This document shows, piece after piece, positions 1-9,058 of a stretch of 64,000 bases of DNA; within the stretch, counting starts at the first letter, position 1, and each line of letters begins with the position of its first letter. The position numbers were made by a program, and so were the translations under genes. The notes under the pieces were generated by a model. That model saw only the letters and a program-made list of their open reading frames with translations. It was not told where the DNA came from and did not search any database. The stretch comes from Rhodococcus sp. 1168. Its GTDB lineage: Bacteria > Actinomycetota > Actinomycetes > Mycobacteriales > Mycobacteriaceae. The stretch spans positions 1 to 64,000 of the forward strand of contig NZ_MKKY01000079.1 of NCBI RefSeq assembly GCF_002091955.1, written 5' to 3'.

Positions 1-2
1 GC

Positions 3-590
3 TCAGGCTGTGTAGGTCGGCAAGTATCCGGCGTCGATGGCCTGCGCGAGTGAGGGCGCAGCTTTGTCTTTGTCGGAGAGCTGGTACTCGAGCGGTGAGC
101 CGTCGCGAGCGAGGGTGGGCCAGTCGATCGCCAGATCGGTATCGAGCGGATTCATGTCGCGATCCAAAGCCGGGGTGTATTCGATCGAGCACAGGTACAT
201 CACCGTCGAGCCGTCTTCGAGCGACAAGATCGCATGCCCGAGGCCTTCCGGGAGATACACCGCACGACGGTCGACGTCGTCGATCAGCACGCTGTCCCAG
301 GTCCCGAATGTCGGCGACCCGACCCGCAGATCGACGATCACATCCAGAAACGCACCCTTGGTGCAGGTGACGTACTTCGCCTGACCGGGAGGGGTGTCGG
401 TGAAATGGATACCGCGCAGTACCCCGGCTGCCGAAACGGAGCAGTTCGCCTGCGCCAAATCCAACGGCCGCCCGACGGCCTGTTCGAAGTCCGAGGATTT
501 GAACCATTCGAAGAACACGCCACGATCGTCACCGAACTGACGCGGGGTGAATTCGAAGGCACCGGGGATTTTCAATTCACGAAAACTCAT
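3..590 (-). CDS. rmlC: dTDP-4-dehydrorhamnose 3,5-epimerase
   Basis: RmlC epimerises dTDP-4-keto-6-deoxyglucose at C3 and C5, the third step of cytoplasmic dTDP-L-rhamnose synthesis. The 195-residue product has the usual family length and cupin fold. The conserved motif GVLRGIHF places the catalytic His at residue 62, and the aromatic and proline-rich stretch near YLPEGLGHA is typical. The frame stays open upstream to about 815, but that part overlaps rmlA and is not RmlC-like, so the ATG at 590 (MSFRELKIPG) is taken as the start. It lies 11 bp downstream of rmlA on the same strand and is surely cotranscribed. rmlB and rmlD are not in the window. The stop falls at the left edge, so the gene is complete. 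Confidence 0.95.
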   Translation of the reverse strand: MSFRELKIPGAFEFTPRQFGDDRGVFFEWFKSSDFEQAVGRPLDLAQANCSVSAAGVLRGIHFTDTPPGQAKYVTCTKGAFLDVIVDLRVGSPTFGTWDSVLIDDVDRRAVYLPEGLGHAILSLEDGSTVMYLCSIEYTPALDRDMNPLDTDLAIDWPTLARDGSPLEYQLSDKDKAAPSLAQAIDAGYLPTYTA

Positions 591-601
591 CTGCAGATCC
601 T

Positions 602-1471
602 CTACTTGCCGCGGTCGACGAGGTCGAGCAGGTATTGCCCGTACCCGGATTTGACGAGCTTGGTTGCCCGTTCCCGCAGCTGATCGTCGGTGATGAATCC
701 CCGCCGCCACGACACTTCTTCCGGTGAACCAATTTTCAGGCCCTGCCGTTGCTCGATGGTGCGCACATAATTGGAAGCATCCAGTAGCGAATCGAAGGTG
801 CCGGTATCGAGCCATGCCGTCCCTCGGGGCAACACTTCCACGGCAAGACGCCCGGCGTCGAGGTAGTGCCGGTTGACGTCGGTGATCTCGTATTCGCCGC
901 GCGCCGACGGCTGAAGATCGCGGGCGATGGCGAGCACGTCGTTGTCGTAGAAGTACAGGCCGGGGACGGAGAAGTTCGACTTCGGGACCTTCGGCTTCTC
1001 TTCCAACGAGATCGCTTTGCCGGCGGCGTCGAATTCGATGACGCCGTACGCGCTGGGATCTTTCACCTCGTAAGCGAAGACCGCGCCGCCGTCGATGTCA
1101 TCGAATCGGTCCAGCTGCGAGCCCAGTCCGGGACCGTAGAAAATGTTGTCACCGAGCACCAAAGCGGCACTGTCGGAGCCGATATGCTCCGCTCCGAGGA
1201 CGAACGCTTGAGCGAGGCCGTTCGGCTCGTGCTGAACCTTGTAGGTCAGGTTGATGCCGAACTGGGAGCCGTCACCGAGCAGACGTTGGAACTGCTGCGA
1301 ATCCTGTTCGGTGGTGATGATCAGAATGTCGCGGATATTGGCCAAGATCAGCGTCGAGAGTGGGTAGTAGATCATCGGCTTGTCGTACACCGGCACCAAC
1401 TGCTTGCTGATGCCCATCGTGATCGGATGAAGACGCGACCCGGTACCGCCCGCCAGAACAATTCCACGCAT
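602..1471 (-). CDS. rmlA: glucose-1-phosphate thymidylyltransferase
   Basis: RmlA makes dTDP-glucose from dTTP and glucose-1-phosphate, the first and feedback-regulated step of dTDP-rhamnose synthesis. The 289-residue product has the family length. The N-terminus shows the nucleotidyltransferase signature [16 protein letters not shown], followed by the sugar-binding region around [17 protein letters not shown] and EYEITDVN. The start at 1471 is chosen because the signature begins there and a GGGAG ribosome site sits about 10 bases upstream; the frame extends to 1522 without family similarity. It forms a pair with rmlC. Both are GC-rich like the chromosome, unlike the AT-richer genes just upstream, so rhamnose supply looks ancestral while the transferases look exchanged. 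Confidence 0.95.
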   Translation of the reverse strand: MRGIVLAGGTGSRLHPITMGISKQLVPVYDKPMIYYPLSTLILANIRDILIITTEQDSQQFQRLLGDGSQFGINLTYKVQHEPNGLAQAFVLGAEHIGSDSAALVLGDNIFYGPGLGSQLDRFDDIDGGAVFAYEVKDPSAYGVIEFDAAGKAISLEEKPKVPKSNFSVPGLYFYDNDVLAIARDLQPSARGEYEITDVNRHYLDAGRLAVEVLPRGTAWLDTGTFDSLLDASNYVRTIEQRQGLKIGSPEEVSWRRGFITDDQLRERATKLVKSGYGQYLLDLVDRGK

Positions 1472-1779
1472 ATTCGGAAGTCTCCCAGATAGCAATAGTT
1501 TGCACATCGACTGCGCGATCAAAAGAACGCATTCAGCACCTCAGATCGGCAACCGAAAGGCCACCACCCGATGCGTGACTTCGCAACCCCAGTCGCATCT
1601 AAAACAATTCGGCAGGGGAATCCGCACCAGGATCGGTAGCTATGAGTAACACAGGGTTGCCCATAGGCCTACGCAACAAGAAAGCACAGTTACCTGCTAT
1701 CAACCAACTGCGACCGCGCCCAGACCTACCCACACCCTGCCAAATAGCATCTAATTTTTCTACAGACAAGCAATCGTGA
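1472..1779. other. intergenic stretch without a gene
   Basis: About 308 bases between the acyltransferase stop and the rmlA start. The composition changes here from AT-rich (left end of the exchanged cassette) to GC-rich. It probably holds the rmlAC promoter, but no convincing -35/-10 pair, hairpin or conserved short gene was recognised. The 96-codon frame at 1599-1889 runs into the acyltransferase gene and has no protein-like features. Confidence 0.5.
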
Positions 1780-2274
1780 CTACTTAAGGTCCCGTTTTGC
1801 GACTGCAGGGGATCCCACATACAGGAACCCCGGTCGACAATCACTCGTAACCAGCGATCCGGCCCCAATGACGCACCCGCTACCGACAACCACTCCTGGC
1901 ATTAATATCGCCCCAGCACCTATCCAACACCCGTCTTCTACAACAATGGGCGCAGCGACAGACTTGCCCGCTCTGCGCGATCGCGGCCCAATTTCATGAG
2001 TACCAGTGATAAACAAAACGTTCATTCCGACATCACAACTTCTACCAACCGTAATCCGCGCACTATTGTCAAAGAAGCAACCGTAATTAATGGTCGCATT
2101 AAGTCCGATCGCAACATTATTTCCACCAAACCAACAATTCGGTGAGACAGTGCAGGCACCCTCAATATCTAGGCCAAGAAACCGGAGCGCCCGCCACCGT
2201 ATTTTACGCGGCACCAAAGCAGATGAACAAACTCCATTAATAGTTAAGTCCCGCATCAACCGTTGAAACCCCAT
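1780..2274 (-). CDS. hexapeptide-repeat (LbH) O-acyltransferase
   Basis: A 164-residue left-handed beta-helix acyltransferase of the WcaF/NodL/maltose acetyltransferase type. It should transfer an acetyl or similar group from acyl-CoA to a sugar of the polysaccharide repeat unit. Isoleucine-rich hexapeptide repeats run through most of the protein (for example NNVAIGLNATINYG, GCWIGAGAILMPGV, GSGCVIGAGSLV). The catalytic-type His is in ITGTHEIGP near residue 93, and the C-terminal YVGSPAVAKR is the usual end of these enzymes. It is the last gene of the AT-rich polysaccharide cassette. The acyl group and acceptor sugar cannot be read from sequence. Confidence 0.85.
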   Translation of the reverse strand: MGFQRLMRDLTINGVCSSALVPRKIRWRALRFLGLDIEGACTVSPNCWFGGNNVAIGLNATINYGCFFDNSARITVGRSCDVGMNVLFITGTHEIGPRSRRAGKSVAAPIVVEDGCWIGAGAILMPGVVVGSGCVIGAGSLVTSDCRPGFLYVGSPAVAKRDLK

Positions 2275-2329
2275 AAAATATCTCTTTCTACTATAAAATC
2301 ATCAGGCCAAGACACACATAAGCGAGTGA

Positions 2330-3442
2330 CTATAAGCCTTCACCTTCATCGTGTGCTTCAATAATTCCCAATAGACAAGCGTCGAACACCTCTCCCGAGA
2401 ATCGCAATGCTGAGTCTGCTATTCTTTTTTTATCCCAATCAGTTTTGGCCGCGATGGATACGGATTCCGCGACAGATCGAGCGGTTAAGTCACCTACAAA
2501 TATACAATTCAAATTTTCTGAACATGTATCTAGATACCCACCCGCACGAAGTGCAATCACTGGCGTCCCTACAGAGAATGCTTCAATTGGCGTTAAACCA
2601 AAATCCTCATTCGCGACAGCCACGAGCCCCGCACAGTTTGCGTACAACCACCACAACTGACGGTCCGTCAAACCACTGAGTGCAACCACTCGATCATGGC
2701 CTTGGATTTGCTCTTCCCAACCGTCCCCCACCACTATCAAATTTCTATCTGTGTAGTTCTTAAAGGCATCCAGCACGACATCAGTATTCTTATAGCCACG
2801 AGGACGGCCGACAGTCAAATAGAAATCATGACACTCGAAAGGGATGTCAACCTGCTCAACCGTCAGAACCGCGGAGAAAGGCGGATGCAAAACTATCGAA
2901 TCACGAGCGTACGCATGTTGAATTCTGTCTCGCGAAATGGAAGAATTTGCGACGAAAATGTCGACCGATCTGGAGCTCCAGATATCGATTATCCTCACTA
3001 TCCGCATAACAGCAATCGCGATAGCCCGCAACGGACGACTTAAACTGCCAAAATAGTCGGACGAAGCCCAAAACCAACGAGCCGGCGTGTGGCAGTATGC
3101 AACCTTAGTTCCACGAGTGCGGACGTACTGGCTCCATCCCGATGTACTACAGATTACATAATCGGCATCTATCTTGAACCTCGAAAAAATCCACGGAAGA
3201 AACAGAAATGCTAAACGCGGATCATTTCGAAACATTGACAACTTGTTGTACCTCGAAACTATCACATGGGCTTTCTTAAACTCAGGAAACGTCGTGTCAG
3301 GATTATAGAAGCTGGTATAAACAACCGCGTCTGGAAATAGACGCACAAGTTCAAGCACTACCCTCTCTGCACCTCCCCGCTGAGTAAGATAGTCGTGAAC
3401 TATTGCGATAGTTGGCATGGCACCAGTATTACTATATGACAT
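2330..3442 (-). CDS. glycosyltransferase family 4 (WbaZ-like)
   Basis: A 370-residue GT-B fold transferase that adds one sugar to the lipid-linked repeat unit on the cytoplasmic face. The N-terminus (IAIVHDYLTQRGGAERVV) is the glycine-rich acceptor loop of mannosyl/rhamnosyl GT4 enzymes. YCHTPARWFW is typical of the WbaZ-like branch. The C-terminal donor domain has FYLTVGRPRGYKN and the EX7E-like NEDFGLTPIEAFSVGTPVIA. A GAGGGG ribosome site five bases before the ATG at 3442 supports that start over the internal Met at 3418. It is separated from the flippase gene by 96 bases. It is AT-rich compared with rmlA. The donor sugar is unknown; rhamnose or mannose would fit the family. Confidence 0.88.
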   Translation of the reverse strand: MSYSNTGAMPTIAIVHDYLTQRGGAERVVLELVRLFPDAVVYTSFYNPDTTFPEFKKAHVIVSRYNKLSMFRNDPRLAFLFLPWIFSRFKIDADYVICSTSGWSQYVRTRGTKVAYCHTPARWFWASSDYFGSLSRPLRAIAIAVMRIVRIIDIWSSRSVDIFVANSSISRDRIQHAYARDSIVLHPPFSAVLTVEQVDIPFECHDFYLTVGRPRGYKNTDVVLDAFKNYTDRNLIVVGDGWEEQIQGHDRVVALSGLTDRQLWWLYANCAGLVAVANEDFGLTPIEAFSVGTPVIALRAGGYLDTCSENLNCIFVGDLTARSVAESVSIAAKTDWDKKRIADSALRFSGEVFDACLLGIIEAHDEGEGL

Positions 3443-3538
3443 TTGAACCCCTCGACTGTCGGCATCCCAGCGAATAAATAGATCGAAGTTTAACAGCGTG
3501 GAAAGCTAGCGACCATGTAATATGCGCTGGCTGTACGA

Positions 3539-4840
3539 TCACGGCTTTACCTTAACCAGACGCGCTGACTCTCTAGTCGGGATAAAATACTTCCAAACTG
3601 CATCGTCCGAAACATACCTTCTACACATTGCAACAGCCCACGCCAAGCTGGGAACCTTTGATACCAAGGTCGCTATCGCAGCTGCAATAGCACCGTAATG
3701 TGGAACCAACAACGATATCCCTGCGAACGCCACCAAAAACGTGGCAACTTCACCCAAAATAAGTGAACCTGGACGACCAACTCCCACCAAGGCTCCCGTC
3801 AGAATTACTATGCAACACAAGGGCAATTGTGCACACAGTAAAACGGCCATAATGGGAATAGACGGAAGGTAATCGGCACCTAGAACAAAAGGGACTAGAA
3901 ACGGCAAGGTAACAATAATAAGGGTCGAGAGAACCGTCGTGGCTAGGAGCCCCATTGCGCTAGCCGCAGCCACGCCGCGGTGCTCACCTTGCGACACCCT
4001 GTTCCTGATCGGAAGCGCAAATGCAATCCCGACACTAGCAGGAAGTGATGCAAGGGTAATCGCGACTGCATAATAACCCAGCTCTATTTTGGTGGCAACC
4101 ACGGTCAGAATTAGAATATCGATCCGTTGATTCAAGAACGCAATTGTACCAGTAGATCCACTGCGCATTGAAAAGCTGACAGCTTCCTTCATCGAAGACA
4201 AGGAAACCTTCTGAACACCGAAGAAACTCACCGCACAGATACCAGTCACGGCCCCTATGACAGCCGAGGTGAAGATCACAAGGCCCACAGTCAGAACGGT
4301 AGCACCCGAAATGTATAGAATAATCAAACCAAACACGGTGACGATACCAGGTAATAGCTTAACGATTGCGACAATACGCCAATCCCCAAATCCGGACGCT
4401 ACTGCAACTGCAATAAAGCCGTAAATAAATACAGGAGAAAACGCACCGTACAGGAAAAGCAGAAGAAACACTACTGGGAGGTCACTCGCAACAAAATTTG
4501 CATAGGCTAGTACCGGCACAAAAACTAAACCACCAATTAAAAGTGAAAATATTAGTGACTCAGATGCCATCGACTTACGCGGCTCTGACTGCGCAGCCTT
4601 CCTTGCGTAAAAATCTGGAAGCCCAACTGTCAGCAACGCCATAAAGATCGTGGCTGGCACCACGGCAGTAGCAATGAGACCCCGGCCTTCCGGTCCTAAC
4701 AGTCTCGCCTGAAGTGCTGCGGATATGATCCCGAGCCCCAGACCACCGAAGTTGGCTAACACAAGTATGGCACTTGAACTGGTCATCCTGCGAAGGATGG
4801 GCGAGATCTGTGGCTTTGGCCTTACCAACCTATGAGTCAA
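3539..4840 (-). CDS. wzx: Wzx-type polysaccharide flippase
   Basis: A 433-residue integral membrane protein of the MOP/polysaccharide transporter superfamily, predicted to flip undecaprenyl-PP-linked repeat units across the membrane. About twelve hydrophobic helices are evident. The first begins near residue 20 (ILVLANFGGLGLGIISAAL) and is followed by ARLLGPEGRG, the usual Wzx motif after helix 1. The likely start is TTG at 4840, overlapping the stop of the polymerase gene as TTGA; an internal ATG 18 codons later is an alternative. Position between polymerase and transferases fits a Wzx/Wzy-dependent locus. Confidence 0.88.
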   Translation of the reverse strand: MTHRLVRPKPQISPILRRMTSSSAILVLANFGGLGLGIISAALQARLLGPEGRGLIATAVVPATIFMALLTVGLPDFYARKAAQSEPRKSMASESLIFSLLIGGLVFVPVLAYANFVASDLPVVFLLLFLYGAFSPVFIYGFIAVAVASGFGDWRIVAIVKLLPGIVTVFGLIILYISGATVLTVGLVIFTSAVIGAVTGICAVSFFGVQKVSLSSMKEAVSFSMRSGSTGTIAFLNQRIDILILTVVATKIELGYYAVAITLASLPASVGIAFALPIRNRVSQGEHRGVAAASAMGLLATTVLSTLIIVTLPFLVPFVLGADYLPSIPIMAVLLCAQLPLCCIVILTGALVGVGRPGSLILGEVATFLVAFAGISLLVPHYGAIAAAIATLVSKVPSLAWAVAMCRRYVSDDAVWKYFIPTRESARLVKVKP

Positions 4841-6294
4841 GCTCTACTGCTCAAAGATGCGGTCGACTTCTCTGTGCGTACGGGCAACCTACTCCCAATC
4901 GAGTGCGTTTCTTGCAAGCCCGTTACGCATAGAGCGGACAACAGCAAGAGCACGGTAAGTCCAGATACAGTCCAAGCAAAGGGGACGCTTATACTCAAAA
5001 CGAGGACCGCCAAGACGCTGACGCCAGCCGAACGACCCGTCAGAGATTGGCACCTGAGCCCCCGCCACATACCATATGCAAACGGTGTAAGAAAGAGAAG
5101 AACTCCGATTAGACCAGTTTTCAGATAAATCGAGATATATACATTATGCGTGTCACGCTTCTCTACACTGATCACTTTGCCCGAGAAGTTGACGACTGAG
5201 CCAGGCCCAGATCCTATGGCTACCAGGAATGGATCACCAGCGAACTTGGAGAAAATCGTGTCCACCTCCTCGACCCGATACTGCGCGGAATTTTCATCGA
5301 CACGAGCATCGAGATTGAAACGACTTTCCGATCCGAGCACGCCGCTGAAGACCAGTAAGATCACCGCAAGAGCCCCCACAACTACAAATTTTCGGACGAA
5401 CGGCACCTGCTTTCGCGATATCACTATTCCAACCATGACGGCAGCAACCGAAGCTGCAACAAGGCTCAAGGTTTGACTCGCTAAGACTGCGCCGATAATC
5501 AATGCTGATGAAATATATCGGTTCTTAAGCTGACCTAGTTGCGGATTCAAAATCGCGAAGCAAATCACGATCGGAATGAGAATTTCACCACCCGGCCGCG
5601 ATACTAACGGGTTAGCAGTGATACTCCAAAAGGAGTTCTGCCCCAACCCGATAATCCCGCTGTTACAAAGAATCCAACCAACAATACCAACAGTGCACGC
5701 AATGTAACCCAACAGTACAAGCCCCCGGATTGCGCGTTCCCGCCCCATTTCACGCACAAGTAGCAATGCAGGAAGCGCCATTGCGTACGCGGTTAAAAGC
5801 CGCAAGTCCAAAAACGGCGATATGAACTTGAAGGTATCTGTGGCGGGCTCGATTAATCTAAAGATAAGAAACGCCGGCCACCCTAGCGCAAGGGGTATAT
5901 AGACACGATACTCGTGCATCCCAGGCGAACGGGTTACCAATATGACGGATCCAGCAATAATCGACAAAACAATTAGCGCGTCGACTTCAGTGAGGAGAAC
6001 ACCACCTACTGTGGTTTTAATAAGCTCAAATCCTGGCCGACACAGGATTACCCAAAATGTGGAGAATATGATGACAAATCGTGGAGCCATCATCGTATAG
6101 GCTAATGCTGCGGGTGCCAGCGCAATAGTTACACTCTGCGTAGCCAAGTATCCTGTGCCAAATGCTACTACAACAAAGATCGCCACTACAGATGCCAACG
6201 GGTGTCGGCGATCCTTAGCCGCTTGCAAACCTCCCCAACTGAGGTCTTTCCACCCCATATGGGGTGGTTTGGCCCAGCCGATACCTGTAACCAC
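4837..6294 (-). CDS. wzy: O-antigen ligase/polymerase-like membrane protein (Wzy)
   Basis: A 485-residue protein with roughly eleven to twelve membrane helices and a large extracytoplasmic loop between about residues 335 and 385. This is the architecture of the Wzy/WaaL family that polymerises or ligates lipid-linked repeat units at the outer face of the membrane. The loop contains the GSGPGSVVNFSG and HNVYISIYLKTGLIG region, resembling the conserved HNxxL/GxxG loop of the O-antigen ligase domain. The GTG start at 6294 has a strong GGAGG site six bases upstream. The downstream flippase overlaps it by four bases, so the two are translationally coupled. Wzy proteins diverge strongly, so polymerase rather than ligase is inferred from context. 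Confidence 0.8.
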   Translation of the reverse strand: MVTGIGWAKPPHMGWKDLSWGGLQAAKDRRHPLASVVAIFVVVAFGTGYLATQSVTIALAPAALAYTMMAPRFVIIFSTFWVILCRPGFELIKTTVGGVLLTEVDALIVLSIIAGSVILVTRSPGMHEYRVYIPLALGWPAFLIFRLIEPATDTFKFISPFLDLRLLTAYAMALPALLLVREMGRERAIRGLVLLGYIACTVGIVGWILCNSGIIGLGQNSFWSITANPLVSRPGGEILIPIVICFAILNPQLGQLKNRYISSALIIGAVLASQTLSLVAASVAAVMVGIVISRKQVPFVRKFVVVGALAVILLVFSGVLGSESRFNLDARVDENSAQYRVEEVDTIFSKFAGDPFLVAIGSGPGSVVNFSGKVISVEKRDTHNVYISIYLKTGLIGVLLFLTPFAYGMWRGLRCQSLTGRSAGVSVLAVLVLSISVPFAWTVSGLTVLLLLSALCVTGLQETHSIGSRLPVRTEKSTASLSSRA

Positions 6295-6474
6295 TATTTA
6301 CCTCCACTTCGAGCCAGGAATCGTGAACCATCTTTTCTGTCATGAACTTTGAAATCTCGCGCCCTGAAACAGGGGCCGCGACACCGTCCGCATTTGTCTA
6401 CGCGTCCGCACACTCCCTAGCCTCCTTGCGTTTCGGTCCCCGCCGTGCACATCGCCAATGGCGTCGCGGATCAA

Positions 6475-7209
6475 TTACCAACTAACATCAGGTTTCCGCC
6501 AGGATTTAAATCCTCGATCTATGCTTAGATTAATTGCTAGTCGACCACATTCACAAAGCGCTTGGCCGACCCGCTTACGAAGATGTGGCAACTTTATTGC
6601 TCGATATGCAAATTCTAAACGATATTTTGTAACCCAGATGGGCGGAGATAGCACGGTACCCGCAATAACTTCAACGGCACCTCCAACACCTATTGCGATC
6701 AGACCTGGATGTCTTAGGCATATCTGACGGCATAAATATTCCTGGCGCGGACTTCCAAGAGCAACGATGAGAACCGCCCTTGCCCTATCTTCAGCCTGCG
6801 AAATCCAATTGGACAACTCGGCGATTCGATCATCGATGGTTTTGCTCGAAAAGTCGCCTCCAAATGCCGTCAACCCTTCGCGCTTATTCAGTACTTCGAC
6901 GGCCTCCGGGGAACCCCCGACCACGATCCGTGTTCTGCCAGACCAAATGTCAGACTGATAGACAGCCTGAGCAATTTCTCTACCGGTTATTCTCTTCTGA
7001 TTTATCCCATACAGCCTAAGCAATAGGCAGACGCCGTTCCCGTCTGGGGCAATTAAGTGCGATTCGCGGAGGGTCTCGCGGTAACGTTGATCCCGACGAG
7101 CCAACCAAAGCTGCCATGGAGCAACAGTACTAATCTGACCTGAGTCAAAATCGCGAAGTGTTCCCCACTCTATCAAGTCCACAAATCCGTAACCGAGTTC
7201 AACTCTCAT
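6475..7209 (-). CDS. WecG/TagA/CpsF family glycosyltransferase
   Basis: A 244-residue GT26 enzyme. Family members transfer N-acetylmannosamine (or its uronic acid) or glucose to a lipid-linked sugar early in teichoic-acid or capsule assembly. The family motifs are in order: APDGNGVCLLLRLYG (nucleotide-sugar site with the conserved Asp), VALGSPRQEYL (the G-x-P-x-Q-E signature) and GVGGAVEVIAG. The start is set at 7209, where ATG overlaps the TGA of the upstream transferase; the frame remains open to 7272. A 180-base AT-rich gap separates it from the polymerase gene and may contain an internal promoter. The donor sugar is not determinable here. Confidence 0.88.
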   Translation of the reverse strand: MRVELGYGFVDLIEWGTLRDFDSGQISTVAPWQLWLARRDQRYRETLRESHLIAPDGNGVCLLLRLYGINQKRITGREIAQAVYQSDIWSGRTRIVVGGSPEAVEVLNKREGLTAFGGDFSSKTIDDRIAELSNWISQAEDRARAVLIVALGSPRQEYLCRQICLRHPGLIAIGVGGAVEVIAGTVLSPPIWVTKYRLEFAYRAIKLPHLRKRVGQALCECGRLAINLSIDRGFKSWRKPDVSW

Positions 7210-8288
7210 CGGATATGCTCCTTGATTGCCGAAGCATAGAGGCTTCGAATTTGAGATGAAGTGTGTGGCCATGAGTAATTTTCCGACTTTTCGCGAGATG
7301 CTATCCTGAGTAAATGCAGCTCGTCTTTTGGCATCTGCGCAAGGCTTAAGAGCGCGACGCGTAGAGCCGAAGGCGACCCAGCAGGGAATACTATTGCGCC
7401 ATGCGGCGCTACCTCAGCCAAGGCACCACTTGTGCTAATGATCGGGGCCAGGTATCGTGACATTCCCTCGACGAGGCTGCGGCAAAACTGTTCCGTCCAC
7501 CCTGGTAATACATGGCTAGGAACGCATATAGCCTGGCAGTTCACGAACAATTTAGTTAGATCGTTATAGCTAAGAATTCCGTGGTCTGTGAAGTTCTCTG
7601 GCAGCACGACGTCAGCAGGTAACTCACCGCCTGCAAGGTGGATGCGAAGCCCGTCGATGTCGGCCCCAGCCTGGATCAGATCGTCGAATCCTTTGCGCTC
7701 CGTGTACCTGCCAGCAAAAATTAGTTGGACAACCCCTATATGTTTCGTCAGAGACATTTTTTCATCTTCTGGAACATCCACGCCGTTGCCCACAACTTCA
7801 ACTATTTGTTTGTAGCCTTTTCTCTTCAGCACGTCCATTGCTTGCAGTGAGGGGACATAAGCTGCACTACTTCTTTCAAATGCACGGGTTTGGATTCGAG
7901 AAAATGGCAGTGGGTAACTTTTGAATACATTTTGGCTAGATCTGAAGATCATAGGTACGTGTTCCGGTATGGATCGGAGGACACTCCACATTGCCAGGGA
8001 GTATGGTTCCTCGTGCACATCGATCACATCGGGCGAAAATTGATCAATCTGCTTGCGCAGCTCTGCAATCCGGTACCACCAGAGAGGGTTTCGGAGCGGG
8101 CCCGTGGTCTTGCACGTAGTGACCTCAAGTAGATCGCGCTTTCGGGGCCTCCCAATGGTGAAGTCAGGAAGTTCGCGGTACCGAGTAGGGACAATCAATC
8201 GAACGACGGTCCCATCGCGCGCTAGTTCTTCGTCTCGGCTCTGATAGCGTTCAACCACACCGCCATGGAATATTCTTAAAACTCTCAT
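7206..8288 (-). CDS. glycosyltransferase family 4
   Basis: A 360-residue GT-B glycosyltransferase for the polysaccharide repeat unit. An N-terminal acceptor domain with PDVIDVHEEPYSL and FRSSQNVFKSYP leads into a donor domain with LIFAGRYTERKGFDDLI (typical GT4 strand-loop) and GWTEQFCRSLVEGMSR. The last is the counterpart of the EX7E region, with an atypical first acidic residue. The start is set at 8288 because ATG overlaps the TGA of the preceding gene; the open frame continues to 8318. It is coupled by ATGA overlaps both to the GT2 gene upstream and to the WecG-like gene downstream, so stoichiometric co-expression is likely. Confidence 0.87.
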   Translation of the reverse strand: MRVLRIFHGGVVERYQSRDEELARDGTVVRLIVPTRYRELPDFTIGRPRKRDLLEVTTCKTTGPLRNPLWWYRIAELRKQIDQFSPDVIDVHEEPYSLAMWSVLRSIPEHVPMIFRSSQNVFKSYPLPFSRIQTRAFERSSAAYVPSLQAMDVLKRKGYKQIVEVVGNGVDVPEDEKMSLTKHIGVVQLIFAGRYTERKGFDDLIQAGADIDGLRIHLAGGELPADVVLPENFTDHGILSYNDLTKLFVNCQAICVPSHVLPGWTEQFCRSLVEGMSRYLAPIISTSGALAEVAPHGAIVFPAGSPSALRVALLSLAQMPKDELHLLRIASREKSENYSWPHTSSQIRSLYASAIKEHIR

Positions 8289-9058
8289 TTTGACCGTTTT
8301 TCTCTGGAGCTCTTGCAAGCTCGAATTTTTCCGATTCCTCGCATTACGATATACTCGATGAGAGAATAATGCTTTCGATAAAATATCTTTTTGCTGATTT
8401 CGCGTTGAAGAGACCGGTTAAATCCTTTAGCAACGGACCCAGCCTCACCCTCATGCTCGACAACAATGCTGGTGTCAACTGCTACTATATGGCCGGAATC
8501 TTGAACTCGTTTAAATAGGTCATTCTCTTCGCAGTACATAAAAAAACGTTCGTCGAACCCACCCATCGCTTTGAGGGTGTCGGTCCGTATCGCGAAACAG
8601 CTACCCGACATGCATGCCGCGCGAATTAAGTGCGGTGTTGATAAAGGTTGTCCAACGGGGTACCTACGCGTCCGCCAAGGCGGTCCCATCATCTTTGAGA
8701 GGGAGTCCGAGTCCGATATGTACGGCGCGACTACGCCAATGGAGGGATTTTCATCCAAAGTCCGCGCAAGCAACATCACATTATCAGCGCTTATGTATGC
8801 GTCGGGATTGACAAAGACCACGAACTCGCAATCCTGAGCGTCGCGCCAACCACGGTTACAGCCCGCACCAAATCCTGAGTTACTTTGCCATATGTTCGTG
8901 ACTGGGATGGTCTGGCTTAGTAATTCAAGTTGATCGCTGCTGCCATTATCGACGCGTATCACCCGGATCAGGCTCGTCGATTGGCCGACTTCAAGAGCCC
9001 CAATGAACCTTGGGAGTACCGCAGCGCTGTTGTGTGTCACGACCACCACTGCAATCAC
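8285..9058 (-). CDS. glycosyltransferase family 2 (rhamnosyltransferase-like)
   Basis: An inverting GT-A glycosyltransferase of about 257 residues. It shows AVVVVTHNSA at the start of the Rossmann-like fold, RVDNGSSD (nucleotide-binding), SGFGAGCNRGW and VFVNPDAYIS (the metal-binding D-x-D equivalent). CMSGSCFAIRTDTL and GFDERFFMYCEENDL complete the pattern common to WbbL-type rhamnosyltransferases. The start is placed at a GTG overlapping the upstream TGA (GTGA at 9055-9058); the open frame reaches 9097 but would overlap the neighbour more deeply. With dTDP-rhamnose genes nearby it is a candidate rhamnosyltransferase, which is inference. Confidence 0.86.
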   Translation of the reverse strand: MIAVVVVTHNSAAVLPRFIGALEVGQSTSLIRVIRVDNGSSDQLELLSQTIPVTNIWQSNSGFGAGCNRGWRDAQDCEFVVFVNPDAYISADNVMLLARTLDENPSIGVVAPYISDSDSLSKMMGPPWRTRRYPVGQPLSTPHLIRAACMSGSCFAIRTDTLKAMGGFDERFFMYCEENDLFKRVQDSGHIVAVDTSIVVEHEGEAGSVAKGFNRSLQREISKKIFYRKHYSLIEYIVMRGIGKIRACKSSREKRSK